Part shown: one piece after another, positions 25,674 through 34,215 of the stretch
Position numbering within the stretch: the stretch's first letter is position 1
How the letters are laid out: each line of letters begins with the position of its first letter
Source of the DNA: Streptosporangiaceae bacterium
GTDB taxonomy: Bacteria; Actinomycetota; Actinomycetes; Streptosporangiales; Streptosporangiaceae
Reading direction: 5' to 3'
DNA length: 59,850 nt
Assembly: GCA_030041275.1 (NCBI GenBank)
Contig: JASHOE010000288.1
Span: 1 to 59,850 of the forward strand
Position numbers and translations under genes: made by a program
The notes under the pieces: generated by a model
What the model saw: only the letters and a program-made list of their open reading frames with translations
Told to the model about the DNA's origin: nothing
Database searches by the model: none

Positions 25674-27467
25674 CTAACGGCCAGGCCACGAGCCGCCCAG
25701 CGAGATTCCGGCCCGCACCAGTTCACCGGCTTCGCTGACTTCGAGCGCGAGGTCGATACGCCCGGTCCCGCCTGTCAGCCGCACCGTGGTGCTCGTGGTG
25801 CCGTTCCCGCTCAGGTAGCTGTCCAGGGCGCAGGACCCGGCCCAGGCGCTGGCCATCCGCAGCTGACGCAGCATCTCGTCGACACCGATCCCGCCCGCCG
25901 TCGTGATGCCATCCGGCCACAAAGGCTGATCCGCGTTCACCACATCGATCAGGGCGGCGAGCGCGAGCGCGAGGGCAGAGCCGGGTGCTGGCGGTATCGC
26001 GATGGTCAGTTGCTGCACCAGCGGCGCGCGCAGCGGCGCGAGGCTGATCTGCACGGCCACAGTTCCAGCCGGCCCGGTGAGCCACCAGCGACAGCGCGCC
26101 GGCGAATCACACTCGGCTGGACGATGTGCGTTCCGTTTGAATGGGCCGATCCGATCCCGGACCGTGGCGATGTCAGCCTTCCGTTGCGCGAGCGGCTGGT
26201 CGAGGTGGACGTTGGGCGCGAGGAGGTGGCCGGCCACGTCGTCGTCCCAGTCCTGCAGCAGGGCGTCGATGGCGTCGCGCGCCGCCAGGGTCTCCGGCCA
26301 CGGACCGAGTGGCGCGGGCACCGGACCTGACACGCGCCATGTCGAGCGCGTGTCGGTTGCCGACGCGGATGTGAGCAGCGCGGCGAGGAGCTCGCCGGCC
26401 AGGGACCCGGCTGGCGCGTACGTGCCGTTCGCCAGCACGATCACGCCGAGCCCGGTGGCCGGGTGCCAGCGCATGTTGCTGCCGAAACCCGGATACCCGC
26501 CGCTGTGCTGCACGACGTCGCCGAACGCAGGGTCGTCCTCGACGAACAGTCCGAAGCCATAGGAGATCCGGGGCGGGCCGGCGAATCGGACGACGGTGCC
26601 ATCGCCGCCGGCCGGGATGGTCGCCTGAGCAAGCTGCATTTCGCGCCGAGACGCGCGGCTCAGCGGATGGCCTGCGTCGGCGTCACCCGACACCAGGTCT
26701 CTGGCCGGAAACGCCGCCGCGAACCCGGTTACCCAGCGCGCCAGGTCGCGGACGCAGCTGAATACCCCGCCCATCGGCGCGAACGCGCCGTACGGGTCGG
26801 GCCGCAACTCGATCCAGCCGCGGCTGGCGTCGCGCCGGTGGCCGCGCGCCAGCTGACGGGCCTGGAAGTCGGCGTCATGGTATGCAGTCCGGTCGAGGTG
26901 CAGCGGCACCAGCAGGCGCTCCTTGACGGTCTGCGCGTAGTCCTGGCCGGCCACCGACTCGATGACCCTGCCGAGCAGCGCGTAGCCGAGATTGGAGTAC
27001 TCGAACCTCGTGCCAGGTGCCCACGCGCATCGCACTCCGCCGCCAGCGACCAGCCGGGCAAACTCGGCCGGGTCGAGCCCCTGTTGCCGGTCGCCCCACG
27101 GATCGTCGGCGGGGAAGCCTGCCGTCATCGTCAGCAGATGTCTGATGGTCACCGGCGGGCAGTCGGCGGCTGGCAGTCGCAGACCGGTCAGCTCTGGCAC
27201 GTAGTCCGCGGCCGGATCGTCAAGCGCCAGCGCGCCCGCGTCACGGAGCAGCATCATGACCGCGGCGGTGAAGCTCTTCGTCATGGACGCGATCCGGAAC
27301 ACCGTGTCCGCGTCCGGCACTGGCCCGCCTGCATACGCCGCCCCGATGCCCCCGGAGTGCGCGAGCTCGCCATCGCCGACAACGCCGTAAGCCAGCCCCG
27401 GCTGGTCGGGCCGCGCCGCGAACCAGCGAGCCGCGATCTCGTCGACAGCACCGGGGTCGACCAGCAT
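25674..27467 (-). CDS. serine hydrolase, beta-lactamase class C fold
   Basis: A 597-residue protein. Residues 1-370 form a penicillin-binding/beta-lactamase-like domain with the nucleophile motif SMTK (FRIASMTKSF, Ser near 61), the second-motif Tyr in FEYSNLGYALLG, and VVQHSGGYPGFGS offering the HSG third motif. There is no signal peptide, so it is probably cytosolic, acting as an esterase or D-aminopeptidase. The last 220 residues include the short CDSPARCRWWLTGPAGTVAVQISL and form a separate accessory domain. It is the last gene of a leftward group with a TetR regulator and two acyl-CoA dehydrogenases (39 nt spacing). Confidence 0.88.
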   Translation of the reverse strand: MLVDPGAVDEIAARWFAARPDQPGLAYGVVGDGELAHSGGIGAAYAGGPVPDADTVFRIASMTKSFTAAVMMLLRDAGALALDDPAADYVPELTGLRLPAADCPPVTIRHLLTMTAGFPADDPWGDRQQGLDPAEFARLVAGGGVRCAWAPGTRFEYSNLGYALLGRVIESVAGQDYAQTVKERLLVPLHLDRTAYHDADFQARQLARGHRRDASRGWIELRPDPYGAFAPMGGVFSCVRDLARWVTGFAAAFPARDLVSGDADAGHPLSRASRREMQLAQATIPAGGDGTVVRFAGPPRISYGFGLFVEDDPAFGDVVQHSGGYPGFGSNMRWHPATGLGVIVLANGTYAPAGSLAGELLAALLTSASATDTRSTWRVSGPVPAPLGPWPETLAARDAIDALLQDWDDDVAGHLLAPNVHLDQPLAQRKADIATVRDRIGPFKRNAHRPAECDSPARCRWWLTGPAGTVAVQISLAPLRAPLVQQLTIAIPPAPGSALALALAALIDVVNADQPLWPDGITTAGGIGVDEMLRQLRMASAWAGSCALDSYLSGNGTTSTTVRLTGGTGRIDLALEVSEAGELVRAGISLGGSWPGR

Positions 27468-27506
27468 GCTTCCTCCTCAGCAGCGGTACGGCCGCAGGCC
27501 GGCCGC

Positions 27507-28142
27507 TCAGCCGACCGACAATGCCAGCGACACGTCCTCGGCCACGGCTGAGTCCGCCAAATCCAGGAGCCGGCAGCCCGCCCGGATCTCGAACCGCGCC
27601 TGCTCCGGTGCGGAGACGCCGGCCAGCCAGCGCCGGGTCGCCGCACCGAAGATTGCCTGCACCACCGGCAGCAACTGCCGCTGCTCGGCGCTGATCGGCC
27701 GCCCGGCCCCCGCGACGTGCTCGAGCGTCTGGAGGTGCAGGTGCTCGACCTGCTCGATCACCTCGCTGTAGCTCCGCCGGGTCTCGCTGATGACCCGGCT
27801 CAGCGCGGCGGTGATCCGCGGCTCGCGCTGCTGGGCGCGGAACTCGCGCAGCAGGTGCCTGGTGACCCGCTCGCGCGCGGTGCCGCCACGCGGCACCTCC
27901 GCCGTGATGCGCGCGAGGGCGGCGGTGTAGCGGCTGACGAGGATGCCGAGCAGCACGTGATCCTTCGCCGGGAAGTACCGGTACAGCGTCGCGACCGACA
28001 CTCCCGCGCGCTGCGACAGGTCCTTCATCTGCAGCGCTTCCTCACCGCCGGCCGAAAGCATCTCAGTCGCGGCGGCCAGGATGCGATCGTGCCGACCGTG
28101 CTGGGCGGCCGTCGACGGAACGGCCGGAGCTGTCTGCGGCAC
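27507..28142 (-). CDS. TetR-family regulator, KstR-like
   Basis: A 211-residue repressor. The N-terminal helix-turn-helix reads ILAAATEMLSAGGEEALQMKDLSQRAGVSVATLYRYFPAKDHVL, close to the KstR type that controls sterol and lipid catabolism in actinomycetes. The C-terminal ligand domain (RVTRHLLREFRAQQREPRITAAL and following) supports that group but does not prove the ligand, which for KstR relatives is an acyl-CoA. It lies 14 nt downstream of the smaller acyl-CoA dehydrogenase gene, so it is presumably autoregulated with it. Confidence 0.9.
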   Translation of the reverse strand: MPQTAPAVPSTAAQHGRHDRILAAATEMLSAGGEEALQMKDLSQRAGVSVATLYRYFPAKDHVLLGILVSRYTAALARITAEVPRGGTARERVTRHLLREFRAQQREPRITAALSRVISETRRSYSEVIEQVEHLHLQTLEHVAGAGRPISAEQRQLLPVVQAIFGAATRRWLAGVSAPEQARFEIRAGCRLLDLADSAVAEDVSLALSVG

Positions 28143-28156
28143 GCGGCTTGCCGCCG

Positions 28157-29245
28157 TTAGATCCCGAGCAAATCCGCCAGCCGGTCAAGCTGGTCGCCCG
28201 GACCGCCAAGCAGCACCTTGTTAGACAGCCCGTTCTTGTAGTACAGGTGCGCGTCGTGTTCCCAGGTGAAGCCGATGCCGCCGTGTAGCTGCACCGTGTC
28301 CACGGCCGCCTCCGCGTACGTGGTCGACAGCAGCACCCTCGCTGCGGCGGCCGCGGCGGGAAACCGTCCGGGGTCGCCATCGCCGGCGCGCGCCGCGTCG
28401 CGCAGCGCCGCGTAGCCCAGCTCCCACGACTTCTCCATGTCGGCGAGGCGGTGCTTGACCGCTTGGAACGCGCCGATCGGCTGGCCAAAGGCCACCCTGA
28501 TCTTGGCGTAGTCGCTCGTCATGTCCAGGCACGCCTTCATCGCACCCGCCGATTCGGACGCCACCGCGAGGTTCGCCAAGTCCTGCGCGGCGCCGAGAGC
28601 GGCCAGTGCGTCACCGGTCAGCAGGCGCGCAGAGGTGCGGTCCAGAGTGATCCTGGCGAGCGATCGACTGTGGTCGACGGCGGTCAGCCTGGTCGCGGTC
28701 AGCCCGTCGGCGCCGGCATCGACCAGGTAGAGCCCGGTCACGCCGTCCGCCTCGGCCGGCACGATGAAGACGCTCGCCTCGCCGCCGTTGAGCACCGGCG
28801 ACACGCTGCCAGTCAGGGTCGCGCCGACGGGAGAACCGGACGCGGTCACCCGTCCGCCGGCCTGGCTGGCAACCGCCAGCGTGGCGATCAGCTCGCCGCC
28901 AGCGATCTTCGGGAGCAGGTCCTGGCTCGCTTCGTGATCGTCGAGCCGCAGCAGGACTTCGGCCGCCAGCAAGCTGGCCAGCAGGGGCGAAGCCACCAGT
29001 CCGGCGCCGAGCTCAGTCAGCGCCACCGACAATGCGGAGTAGCCTGCCCCGACGCCGCCGTAACTCTCCGGAATGGCGAGTCCGGCGAGGCCGAGCTGGG
29101 TTGTCATCTGCTTCCACACGTCCGCGTCGTACGGCTCGCCGGACTCGATGAGGTGCCGCAGCGACGTCAGCGGGCTCCGGTCGGCGACAAACTTGCGCAC
29201 CGAGTCGGCCAGCGCCTGCTCTTCCTCGGTCAGGATGAGTGCCAT
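28157..29245 (-). CDS. acyl-CoA dehydrogenase, smaller subunit type
   Basis: A 362-residue flavoprotein of the FadE family that desaturates acyl-CoA thioesters. It shows the N-terminal LTEEEQALADSVRKFV, the fold signature GVGAGYSALSVALTELGAG, the FAD/dimer helix YAKIRVAFGQPIGAFQAVKHRLADME and the C-terminal LHGGIGFTWEHDAHLYYKN. The middle beta domain is compact. The smaller size and the adjacent larger paralogue match the two-subunit (alpha2beta2) FadE arrangement of steroid and branched-acyl degradation. This is inferred from gene order, not shown. Confidence 0.9.
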   Translation of the reverse strand: MALILTEEEQALADSVRKFVADRSPLTSLRHLIESGEPYDADVWKQMTTQLGLAGLAIPESYGGVGAGYSALSVALTELGAGLVASPLLASLLAAEVLLRLDDHEASQDLLPKIAGGELIATLAVASQAGGRVTASGSPVGATLTGSVSPVLNGGEASVFIVPAEADGVTGLYLVDAGADGLTATRLTAVDHSRSLARITLDRTSARLLTGDALAALGAAQDLANLAVASESAGAMKACLDMTSDYAKIRVAFGQPIGAFQAVKHRLADMEKSWELGYAALRDAARAGDGDPGRFPAAAAAARVLLSTTYAEAAVDTVQLHGGIGFTWEHDAHLYYKNGLSNKVLLGGPGDQLDRLADLLGI

Positions 29246-29273
29246 CGGAAGTCTCCCCTACTGCTGTCGCTGG

Positions 29274-30476
29274 TCAGTTCTGCCGCTGCGTGCCGACGCG
29301 CAGCTGGTTAAAGGGCGTGGACCGGTCGACGCCAGGGTCCTTCGCCAGGCCAAGCACGCGCTCGCCGATGATGTTCCGCTGGATCTCGCTGGTGCCGCCG
29401 GCGATCGCGCTGCCGGGCGCAGCCACGATCATCGTCGCGACGGCGGCGAGCTCGTCGGAGTCATAGGCAGCGAGCTGGTCGCCGAGGACGTCGGCGGCAA
29501 CGTTTCCGGCGAACCGGCCGAGCTCGGATCCAGCCAGCTTGGCCACCGAGCCGCGCGCTCCTGGCATCCGGCCTGCCTGCGCTTCTTCCCGCAGCAGCGT
29601 CGCGAACAACCCGACGCCGCGGCTCCGCGCGTACAGCTCGGCCAGGCTGCGCCGGACTCCTGGCTCGTTGATCCGGCCGAGGCCGGCGGCCAGATCGCGC
29701 AGTGAGTCGTAACCGAGCGGGTTGGTCCGTGACCCGCCCATCGTGCCGATGGCGATCCGTTCGAACCGCAGCATGACTACCGCGGCGTCCCAGCCCTTGT
29801 TCTCCTCGCCGATGAGCGCGTTCGCGGGAATCCGAACGTTGTCGAAGAACACCTCGTTGAATGGCGTGTGCCCGGTCGCGACTTTGAGCGGCCGGACCGT
29901 CACGCCGGGGGCGTGCATGTCCACGATGAACATGCTGATGCCGCCGTGCTTGGGCTTGGTCGGGTCAGTGCGCGCGATGATCGCGCCGAAATCGCTGTAC
30001 TGGGCGCCGGATGTCCAGACCTTCTGCCCGTTCAGCACCCACTGATCGCCGTCACGGACGGCGCTGGTCTGCAAGCTCGCCACGTCGGATCCGGCGCCCG
30101 GCTCGGAGAACAGCTGACACCAGATTTCCTCGCCGCGCAGCATCGGCGGCAGATAGCGCTTCTTCTGCTGCTCCGAGCCGATCTCCAGGATCGTGTTGCC
30201 CGGCATGCTGAGGCCGATGAAGAACGCGCCATTCGGCAGGTCGAAGTCCCGCGCTTCCTGGCTCCAGACGATCTGCTCGAGCCCCGTCAGGCCCTGCCCG
30301 CCGTACGCCTTCGGCCAGGTGATCCCGGCGAACCCGGCGTCATAGAGCTTGGCCTGGAACGCCTTCTGGTCGGCGAGTGTGGTGGGGCTGGCCTCATCCT
30401 CGTCCTCGGCGGCGCGGCGGCGCGGCGCGTTGGCCTCCAGCCACGCCCGCGCCCTGGCGCGGAAGTCGTCGCTCAT
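29274..30476 (-). CDS. acyl-CoA dehydrogenase, larger subunit type
   Basis: A 400-residue FadE-type flavoprotein. It has ITWPKAYGGQGLTGLEQIV, the FAD-binding FSEPGAGSDVASLQT and WVLNGQKVWTSGAQ, and the C-terminal GGTSEIQRNIIGERVLGLAKD. The Glu in LRFERIAIG occupies the position of the isovaleryl-CoA-dehydrogenase-type catalytic base. It is the promoter-proximal gene of the leftward group; the smaller dehydrogenase follows after 28 nt. Together they may act on a bulky acyl-CoA such as a sterol side chain or aromatic side chain. Confidence 0.92.
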   Translation of the reverse strand: MSDDFRARARAWLEANAPRRRAAEDEDEASPTTLADQKAFQAKLYDAGFAGITWPKAYGGQGLTGLEQIVWSQEARDFDLPNGAFFIGLSMPGNTILEIGSEQQKKRYLPPMLRGEEIWCQLFSEPGAGSDVASLQTSAVRDGDQWVLNGQKVWTSGAQYSDFGAIIARTDPTKPKHGGISMFIVDMHAPGVTVRPLKVATGHTPFNEVFFDNVRIPANALIGEENKGWDAAVVMLRFERIAIGTMGGSRTNPLGYDSLRDLAAGLGRINEPGVRRSLAELYARSRGVGLFATLLREEAQAGRMPGARGSVAKLAGSELGRFAGNVAADVLGDQLAAYDSDELAAVATMIVAAPGSAIAGGTSEIQRNIIGERVLGLAKDPGVDRSTPFNQLRVGTQRQN

Positions 30477-30518
30477 GGTCTGCCCCTCCCAGCTCGGCGG
30501 CCCAGGCCGGGCCGAAAA

Positions 30519-30542
30519 ACTGAAATCGGTTATGCTTTCTGT
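30519..30542. promoter_or_regulatory. inverted repeat in divergent FadE/MBL promoter region
   Basis: ACTGAAA (30519-30525) and TTTCTGT (30536-30542) form a 7-bp inverted repeat with one mismatch across a 10-nt spacer, in the 222-nt divergent gap. It overlaps an AT-rich TTATGCT patch. It is a plausible operator for the TetR regulator, but the sequence differs from the KstR motif I recall. Confidence 0.4.
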
Positions 30543-30698
30543 GGCACCGAGCGAAGCACGGCGTCACACTCCATGTCAACACGGCCCGCGCAGCTGCCCG
30601 TTCCCGGCCGGGAACGGGGCCGACGTGGCGGGTAGCCGATGCCTGGCCTGGCCTTGCCCGGCCTCGGTCCGCGGGCTGGCGGGAAGGAACTCCGGACG

Positions 30699-31742
30699 AT
30701 GCTGGTAACGGGCACGCGGCAGCAGGCCGCGTGGCAGCGGGCCGAGTTCCCGCCGGTCGAGAACGTCACCAGCGGGATCTGGTCCATACCGGTGCCCATC
30801 ATCGGCAACCCGTTGCGATACGTGCTCAGCTATCTGATCGAGCACGACTCGGGCTTCGTCATGGTCGACCCTGGCTGGAACCACCCGGATAGCTGGCAAG
30901 CGCTGACCAGCGGCCTGGCGCACTGCGAGATCCCGCTCGAGGCCGTTACTGGCATCGTGGTCACGCACGTCCACCCGGACCATCACGGCCAGTCGGGCAA
31001 GGTGGCCGAGCGCACGGGTGCGTGGGTCGGCATGCACCCGGCCGAGGATGCCTTCCTCGCCGTGCGTGGCGCCGAGGCCATGCGCAACGGGATTGAGTGG
31101 TACCTGCGCTGGTGCGGTGCGCCGGCTAGCCATCTCGACGAACTCGTCACGAGCCGGCAGCACACCGCGCAGGTCGGGCCGATGGTGCGCGCCGACCGGC
31201 TGATCGAGCACGGCGATACCGTCGACGCGCCGGGCCTGCGGCTCCGGGCGGTCTGGACGCCCGGTCACACGCCCGGCCACCTGTGCTTCTACGACGAGAA
31301 CCGGGATGTCCTGCTGACCGGCGACCACATCTTGCCGCGGATCACGCCGAACGTGTCGTCCTACGACATGACGTCCAACCCGCTGACCGACTACCTGGCC
31401 TCGCTGGAATCGCTACGCGGGATCCAGCCGGCGGAGGTGCTGCCCGCGCACGAGTACCGGTTCACCGATCTCGACTCCCGGCTGGACGACCTGACCGAGC
31501 ACCACCGTGAGCGGCTGGCGGAGGCCGAGCGCGGCCTGGTCGCGGCGGGATCAGCGGGGACCACCGCCTGGCAAGCCGCAACGGGCGTGACCTGGTCACG
31601 GCCGTGGGCCGAGCTGGCCTCGTTCCAGCGTCAGGCGGCGATCGGCGAGGTGCTGTCGCACTTGCGGTACCTGCAGGCGCACGGCAAGGCTGCCGAGGCG
31701 GACGTCGATGGCGTCGGCATTTGGACCGCAACCGGCAGCTAG
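30699..31742 (+). CDS. MBL-fold metallo-hydrolase
   Basis: A 347-residue metallo-beta-lactamase-fold hydrolase. The metal-binding motif THVHPDHHG (HxHxDH) is complete; further ligands are in TPGHTPGHLCFY (His), LLTGDHILP (Asp) and LPAHEYRF (His). This is the glyoxalase-II-like subgroup found near acyl-CoA degradation genes, where a thioesterase role is likely but unproven. I chose the ATG at 30699, with GGAAGGA upstream; an in-frame ATG at 30639 is possible. It is divergent from the dehydrogenase pair and paralogous to the enzyme at 33061. Confidence 0.88.
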   Translation: MLVTGTRQQAAWQRAEFPPVENVTSGIWSIPVPIIGNPLRYVLSYLIEHDSGFVMVDPGWNHPDSWQALTSGLAHCEIPLEAVTGIVVTHVHPDHHGQSGKVAERTGAWVGMHPAEDAFLAVRGAEAMRNGIEWYLRWCGAPASHLDELVTSRQHTAQVGPMVRADRLIEHGDTVDAPGLRLRAVWTPGHTPGHLCFYDENRDVLLTGDHILPRITPNVSSYDMTSNPLTDYLASLESLRGIQPAEVLPAHEYRFTDLDSRLDDLTEHHRERLAEAERGLVAAGSAGTTAWQAATGVTWSRPWAELASFQRQAAIGEVLSHLRYLQAHGKAAEADVDGVGIWTATGS

Positions 31743-31788
31743 CCAAGATCGTCCGCGCTGCGGCCCGCTGGTTCCGCCGGGCTCGTGA

Positions 31789-31827
31789 CGCCGCGCCCGC
31801 CGGGTACGCACCGCCGCGCCCGCCGGG
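31789..31827. repeat. 16-bp GC-rich direct repeat
   Basis: CGCCGCGCCCGCCGGG occurs at 31789-31804 and again at 31812-31827 (23-nt period), just after the MBL gene. It is probably low-complexity GC sequence and no function is proposed. Confidence 0.6.
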
Positions 31828-31887
31828 CTCGCCACCGCCGCGTCTGGCGCTGCTGCTCCGGCCCTCGCGACCGAGAGCCGGCTATTT

Positions 31888-31951
31888 ACTTTGATCCGCA
31901 AAGTAGCATTGACTTTGGACTGCAAAGCAAGCTAGCTTTGCATTGCAAAGC
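31888..31951. promoter_or_regulatory. array of three 17-bp CTTTG/CAAAG palindromes
   Basis: Three sites share the pattern (A/G)CTTTG-N5-CAAAG(T/C): ACTTTGATCCGCAAAGT (31888-31904), ACTTTGGACTGCAAAGC (31912-31928) and GCTTTGCATTGCAAAGC (31935-31951). Their centres are 24 and 23 nt apart, about two helical turns, which suits cooperative binding on one DNA face. TTGACT at 31911-31916 overlaps site 2 and could serve as a -35. The array lies 113-176 nt upstream of the membrane-protein gene at 32064 and presumably controls it. The regulator is unknown. Confidence 0.7.
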
Positions 31952-32063
31952 AATAGCAGCACAGGCCCACTGACGCACCGACAGTGCAGCGCGTCATCGG
32001 GGCGGGCCAGCCGGCGGCCGACCGTGGCCCGTGCGAGTCCCGCAGAAGACAAGGGGCAAAACC

Positions 32064-32843
32064 ATGACTCAGTACAGCCCATGGATGAGCTACGGAGGGT
32101 CTGCCGACCTCGTGCTCGCCGGTGTCCTCGTTATTGCCGCGGCTGGTGTGGCGTATGCCGGAAGCCGGCTGCCGCGGCCCGCACGGCTGCCGACTCCTGG
32201 CAAGAAGGTCAGAGCCATCCTGCTCGCGATCTGGCCGCTAGCGATCACGGCGTTCCTGGTGTGCGTCGCGATCTACGCCCGCCATGCTCATGAGGTATAC
32301 GGGGCGGCGCGGCTGGCTAGGGCCACGCCCGCCGATCCCATCGACCCCGTCAGCGTCGTCGCCTTCGGCGCCATCGGCCTGGCCATCGCCCTCGCCTACA
32401 GCGCGCGTGGCTGGCGGGTAGCGCTGGGAAGCGCGTTCATCGGCGCGCTGGCCGGATGGATGATCTTCGAGTTCCCGTTCGATCTCATCATCGCGGCGAG
32501 AATCTACCCACCGATCCCGCCGCACCCCGCGCTGTACCGGACGCTATTCTTCGCGCCGCTGATCATGACCGAGATCAGTACGGTTGCGTTGCTGACGCTG
32601 TCCCCCGTGGTGCGGGTGTCACGGGCTACGTTCTGGTGCTTCGCGTCCATGCTGGCGGTCTTCGCCGGGTGGAGCCTGTTCGGCTTCGCCTATCCGAGCG
32701 CTCCGGCTCCGCTCACGCTGAACGTGGTGTCGAAGATTCTGGCCTTCGCGACGGCAGCCACTCTGTTCATGCCCGAGCGCGGAACCAAATCAGCTGAGGT
32801 GGCGCCAGCACAACCAGCGAGTTCGTGGACAATGGTCATGTAG
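32064..32843 (+). CDS. polytopic membrane protein, unknown function
   Basis: A 259-residue protein with about seven hydrophobic spans (for example DLVLAGVLVIAAAGVAYAG, ILLAIWPLAITAFLVCVAI, VVAFGAIGLAIALAYSA, IFFAPL/MTEISTVALLTL, and a last span near the C-terminus). The loop WMIFEFPFDLIIAARIYPPIPPHPALYR is distinctive. I do not recognise the family. The ATG at 32064 has AAGGGGC upstream. It sits between two MBL-fold hydrolase genes on the same strand and carries the CTTTG operator array in its promoter. Confidence 0.8.
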   Translation: MTQYSPWMSYGGSADLVLAGVLVIAAAGVAYAGSRLPRPARLPTPGKKVRAILLAIWPLAITAFLVCVAIYARHAHEVYGAARLARATPADPIDPVSVVAFGAIGLAIALAYSARGWRVALGSAFIGALAGWMIFEFPFDLIIAARIYPPIPPHPALYRTLFFAPLIMTEISTVALLTLSPVVRVSRATFWCFASMLAVFAGWSLFGFAYPSAPAPLTLNVVSKILAFATAATLFMPERGTKSAEVAPAQPASSWTMVM

Positions 32844-33060
32844 CTGGCGCGGTCCACGGCATCGGCCCGGCACCGGCGCACGAACCCACCACCTCGCCGA
32901 TAGCAGCGTCCGTCATCGCAGATCTGCGATGACGGGCGCTCGGCGCCGTTCCAGACCGGCCAGTCGGTTAGTAAACTACGCAGTGAAGGCACGCGAGCCG
33001 GCCAGGGCAGGCGTGCTGCTAGCCTGCCTGCTCGATAGCCGCAAAACGGAGAGGGTGACC

Positions 33061-34215
33061 TTGTCAGATCGGCATGCGTGGGTCGAGGAAGGCACTTATC
33101 CCGTCGCCCCCGGAGTGCACCGGATACCGCTGCCGCTGCCATCCGACGGCTTGCGCGCCGTCAACGTGTACGCCATCGAGGCCGAGTCCGGCCTGATCCT
33201 GATCGACTCGGGCTGGGCCCTGGCCAACGCGCTGAGCCAGCTCGAGCGATCGCTCGCCCGTATCGGTGCAAGGCTGCGCGACGTCCGGCAGTTCCTGGTC
33301 ACCCACATGCACCGGGACCACTACACCCAGGCCGTCGAGGTCAGGCGGCTATTTGGCACCACGATCGCGCTGGGACAGGGCGAGCAGCCGTCGATCGACG
33401 GCCTGCTGTCGGGTGAATTCCGGCCGATGCGCGCGCAACTAGCGGTGCTGCGGCTCGGCGGAGCTGACTCGGTCGCGAGCCAGCTGGCCGAGCGCACGAG
33501 TCGCGGTCCGGGTGCGGGCGGGAACGGAGCCAGTCGGAGGCCGGGCGACAGTCTGATGCCGACCGGCCACCCGCCACTTCGCCCAGGCCCGACTTTCGCT
33601 GCCGCGCTGGGCTACGAGGCGCCTGATAGCTGGATCACGCCCGACCAGGAGTTCGACCTCGGGACGCGGACGCTGACCGCCGTCTCCACGCCGGGCCACA
33701 CCCGCGGCCACGTGGTCTTCGCCGACGCGGCAGCCGGCCTGCTGTTCGCCGGCGATCACGTGCTGCCGCATATCACCCCGTCGATCGGCTTCCAGGAATC
33801 CCCGTCGAGGGAGCCGCTGCGGGAGTACCTGCAGTCCCTGAACGTCGTGCGCCGGATGCCCGACATGCTGCTGCTGCCCGCGCACGGCCCGGTCGCAGCG
33901 AGCGCCCACGCGCGGATTGATGAGCTGCTCGAGCATCACGCCCAGCGGCTTAGCCTGATGGCCGACGTGCTCGGCAGCGGCGAGTGCACCGGCTACGAGG
34001 TGGCGCTCGAGGTTAGCTGGACCCGGCGGGAGCTGCGGCTTGCCGACCTGGAACTGATGAACCAGATGCTCGCCATCTGCGAGACGGTCTACCACCTCGA
34101 TCTGCTGGTAGCCCAGGCCCGTGCCGTCAGCCACACCGCTGAAGACGGAATTCGCCGGTACCGGCTACCGGACCCGGTTCTCGTTCCGACCATCGACGAG
34201 GAGGTCAGCGCGTGA
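33061..34215 (+). CDS. MBL-fold metallo-hydrolase (second paralogue)
   Basis: A 384-residue enzyme with the complete metal motif THMHRDHYT, plus TPGHTRGHVVF, LFAGDHVLPHITP and LPAHGPV. It is clearly paralogous to the hydrolase at 30699 (shared GDHxLPxITP phrase). About 45 residues rich in Gly, Ser and Arg (TSRGPGAGGNGASRRPG region) are inserted in the middle, absent from the paralogue. A TTG at 33061 lies 9 nt after GGAG and is my start; a GTG at 33055 is possible. Its end overlaps the acyl-CoA ligase start by 4 nt, so the two are coupled, which favours an acyl-CoA substrate. Confidence 0.88.
   Translation: MSDRHAWVEEGTYPVAPGVHRIPLPLPSDGLRAVNVYAIEAESGLILIDSGWALANALSQLERSLARIGARLRDVRQFLVTHMHRDHYTQAVEVRRLFGTTIALGQGEQPSIDGLLSGEFRPMRAQLAVLRLGGADSVASQLAERTSRGPGAGGNGASRRPGDSLMPTGHPPLRPGPTFAAALGYEAPDSWITPDQEFDLGTRTLTAVSTPGHTRGHVVFADAAAGLLFAGDHVLPHITPSIGFQESPSREPLREYLQSLNVVRRMPDMLLLPAHGPVAASAHARIDELLEHHAQRLSLMADVLGSGECTGYEVALEVSWTRRELRLADLELMNQMLAICETVYHLDLLVAQARAVSHTAEDGIRRYRLPDPVLVPTIDEEVSA

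Noticed and set aside
31789..31827. Direct repeat considered as CRISPR or tandem-repeat array
   Set aside because: There are only two copies, of simple GC-rich sequence, with a 7-nt gap. No array or cas gene exists in the window.
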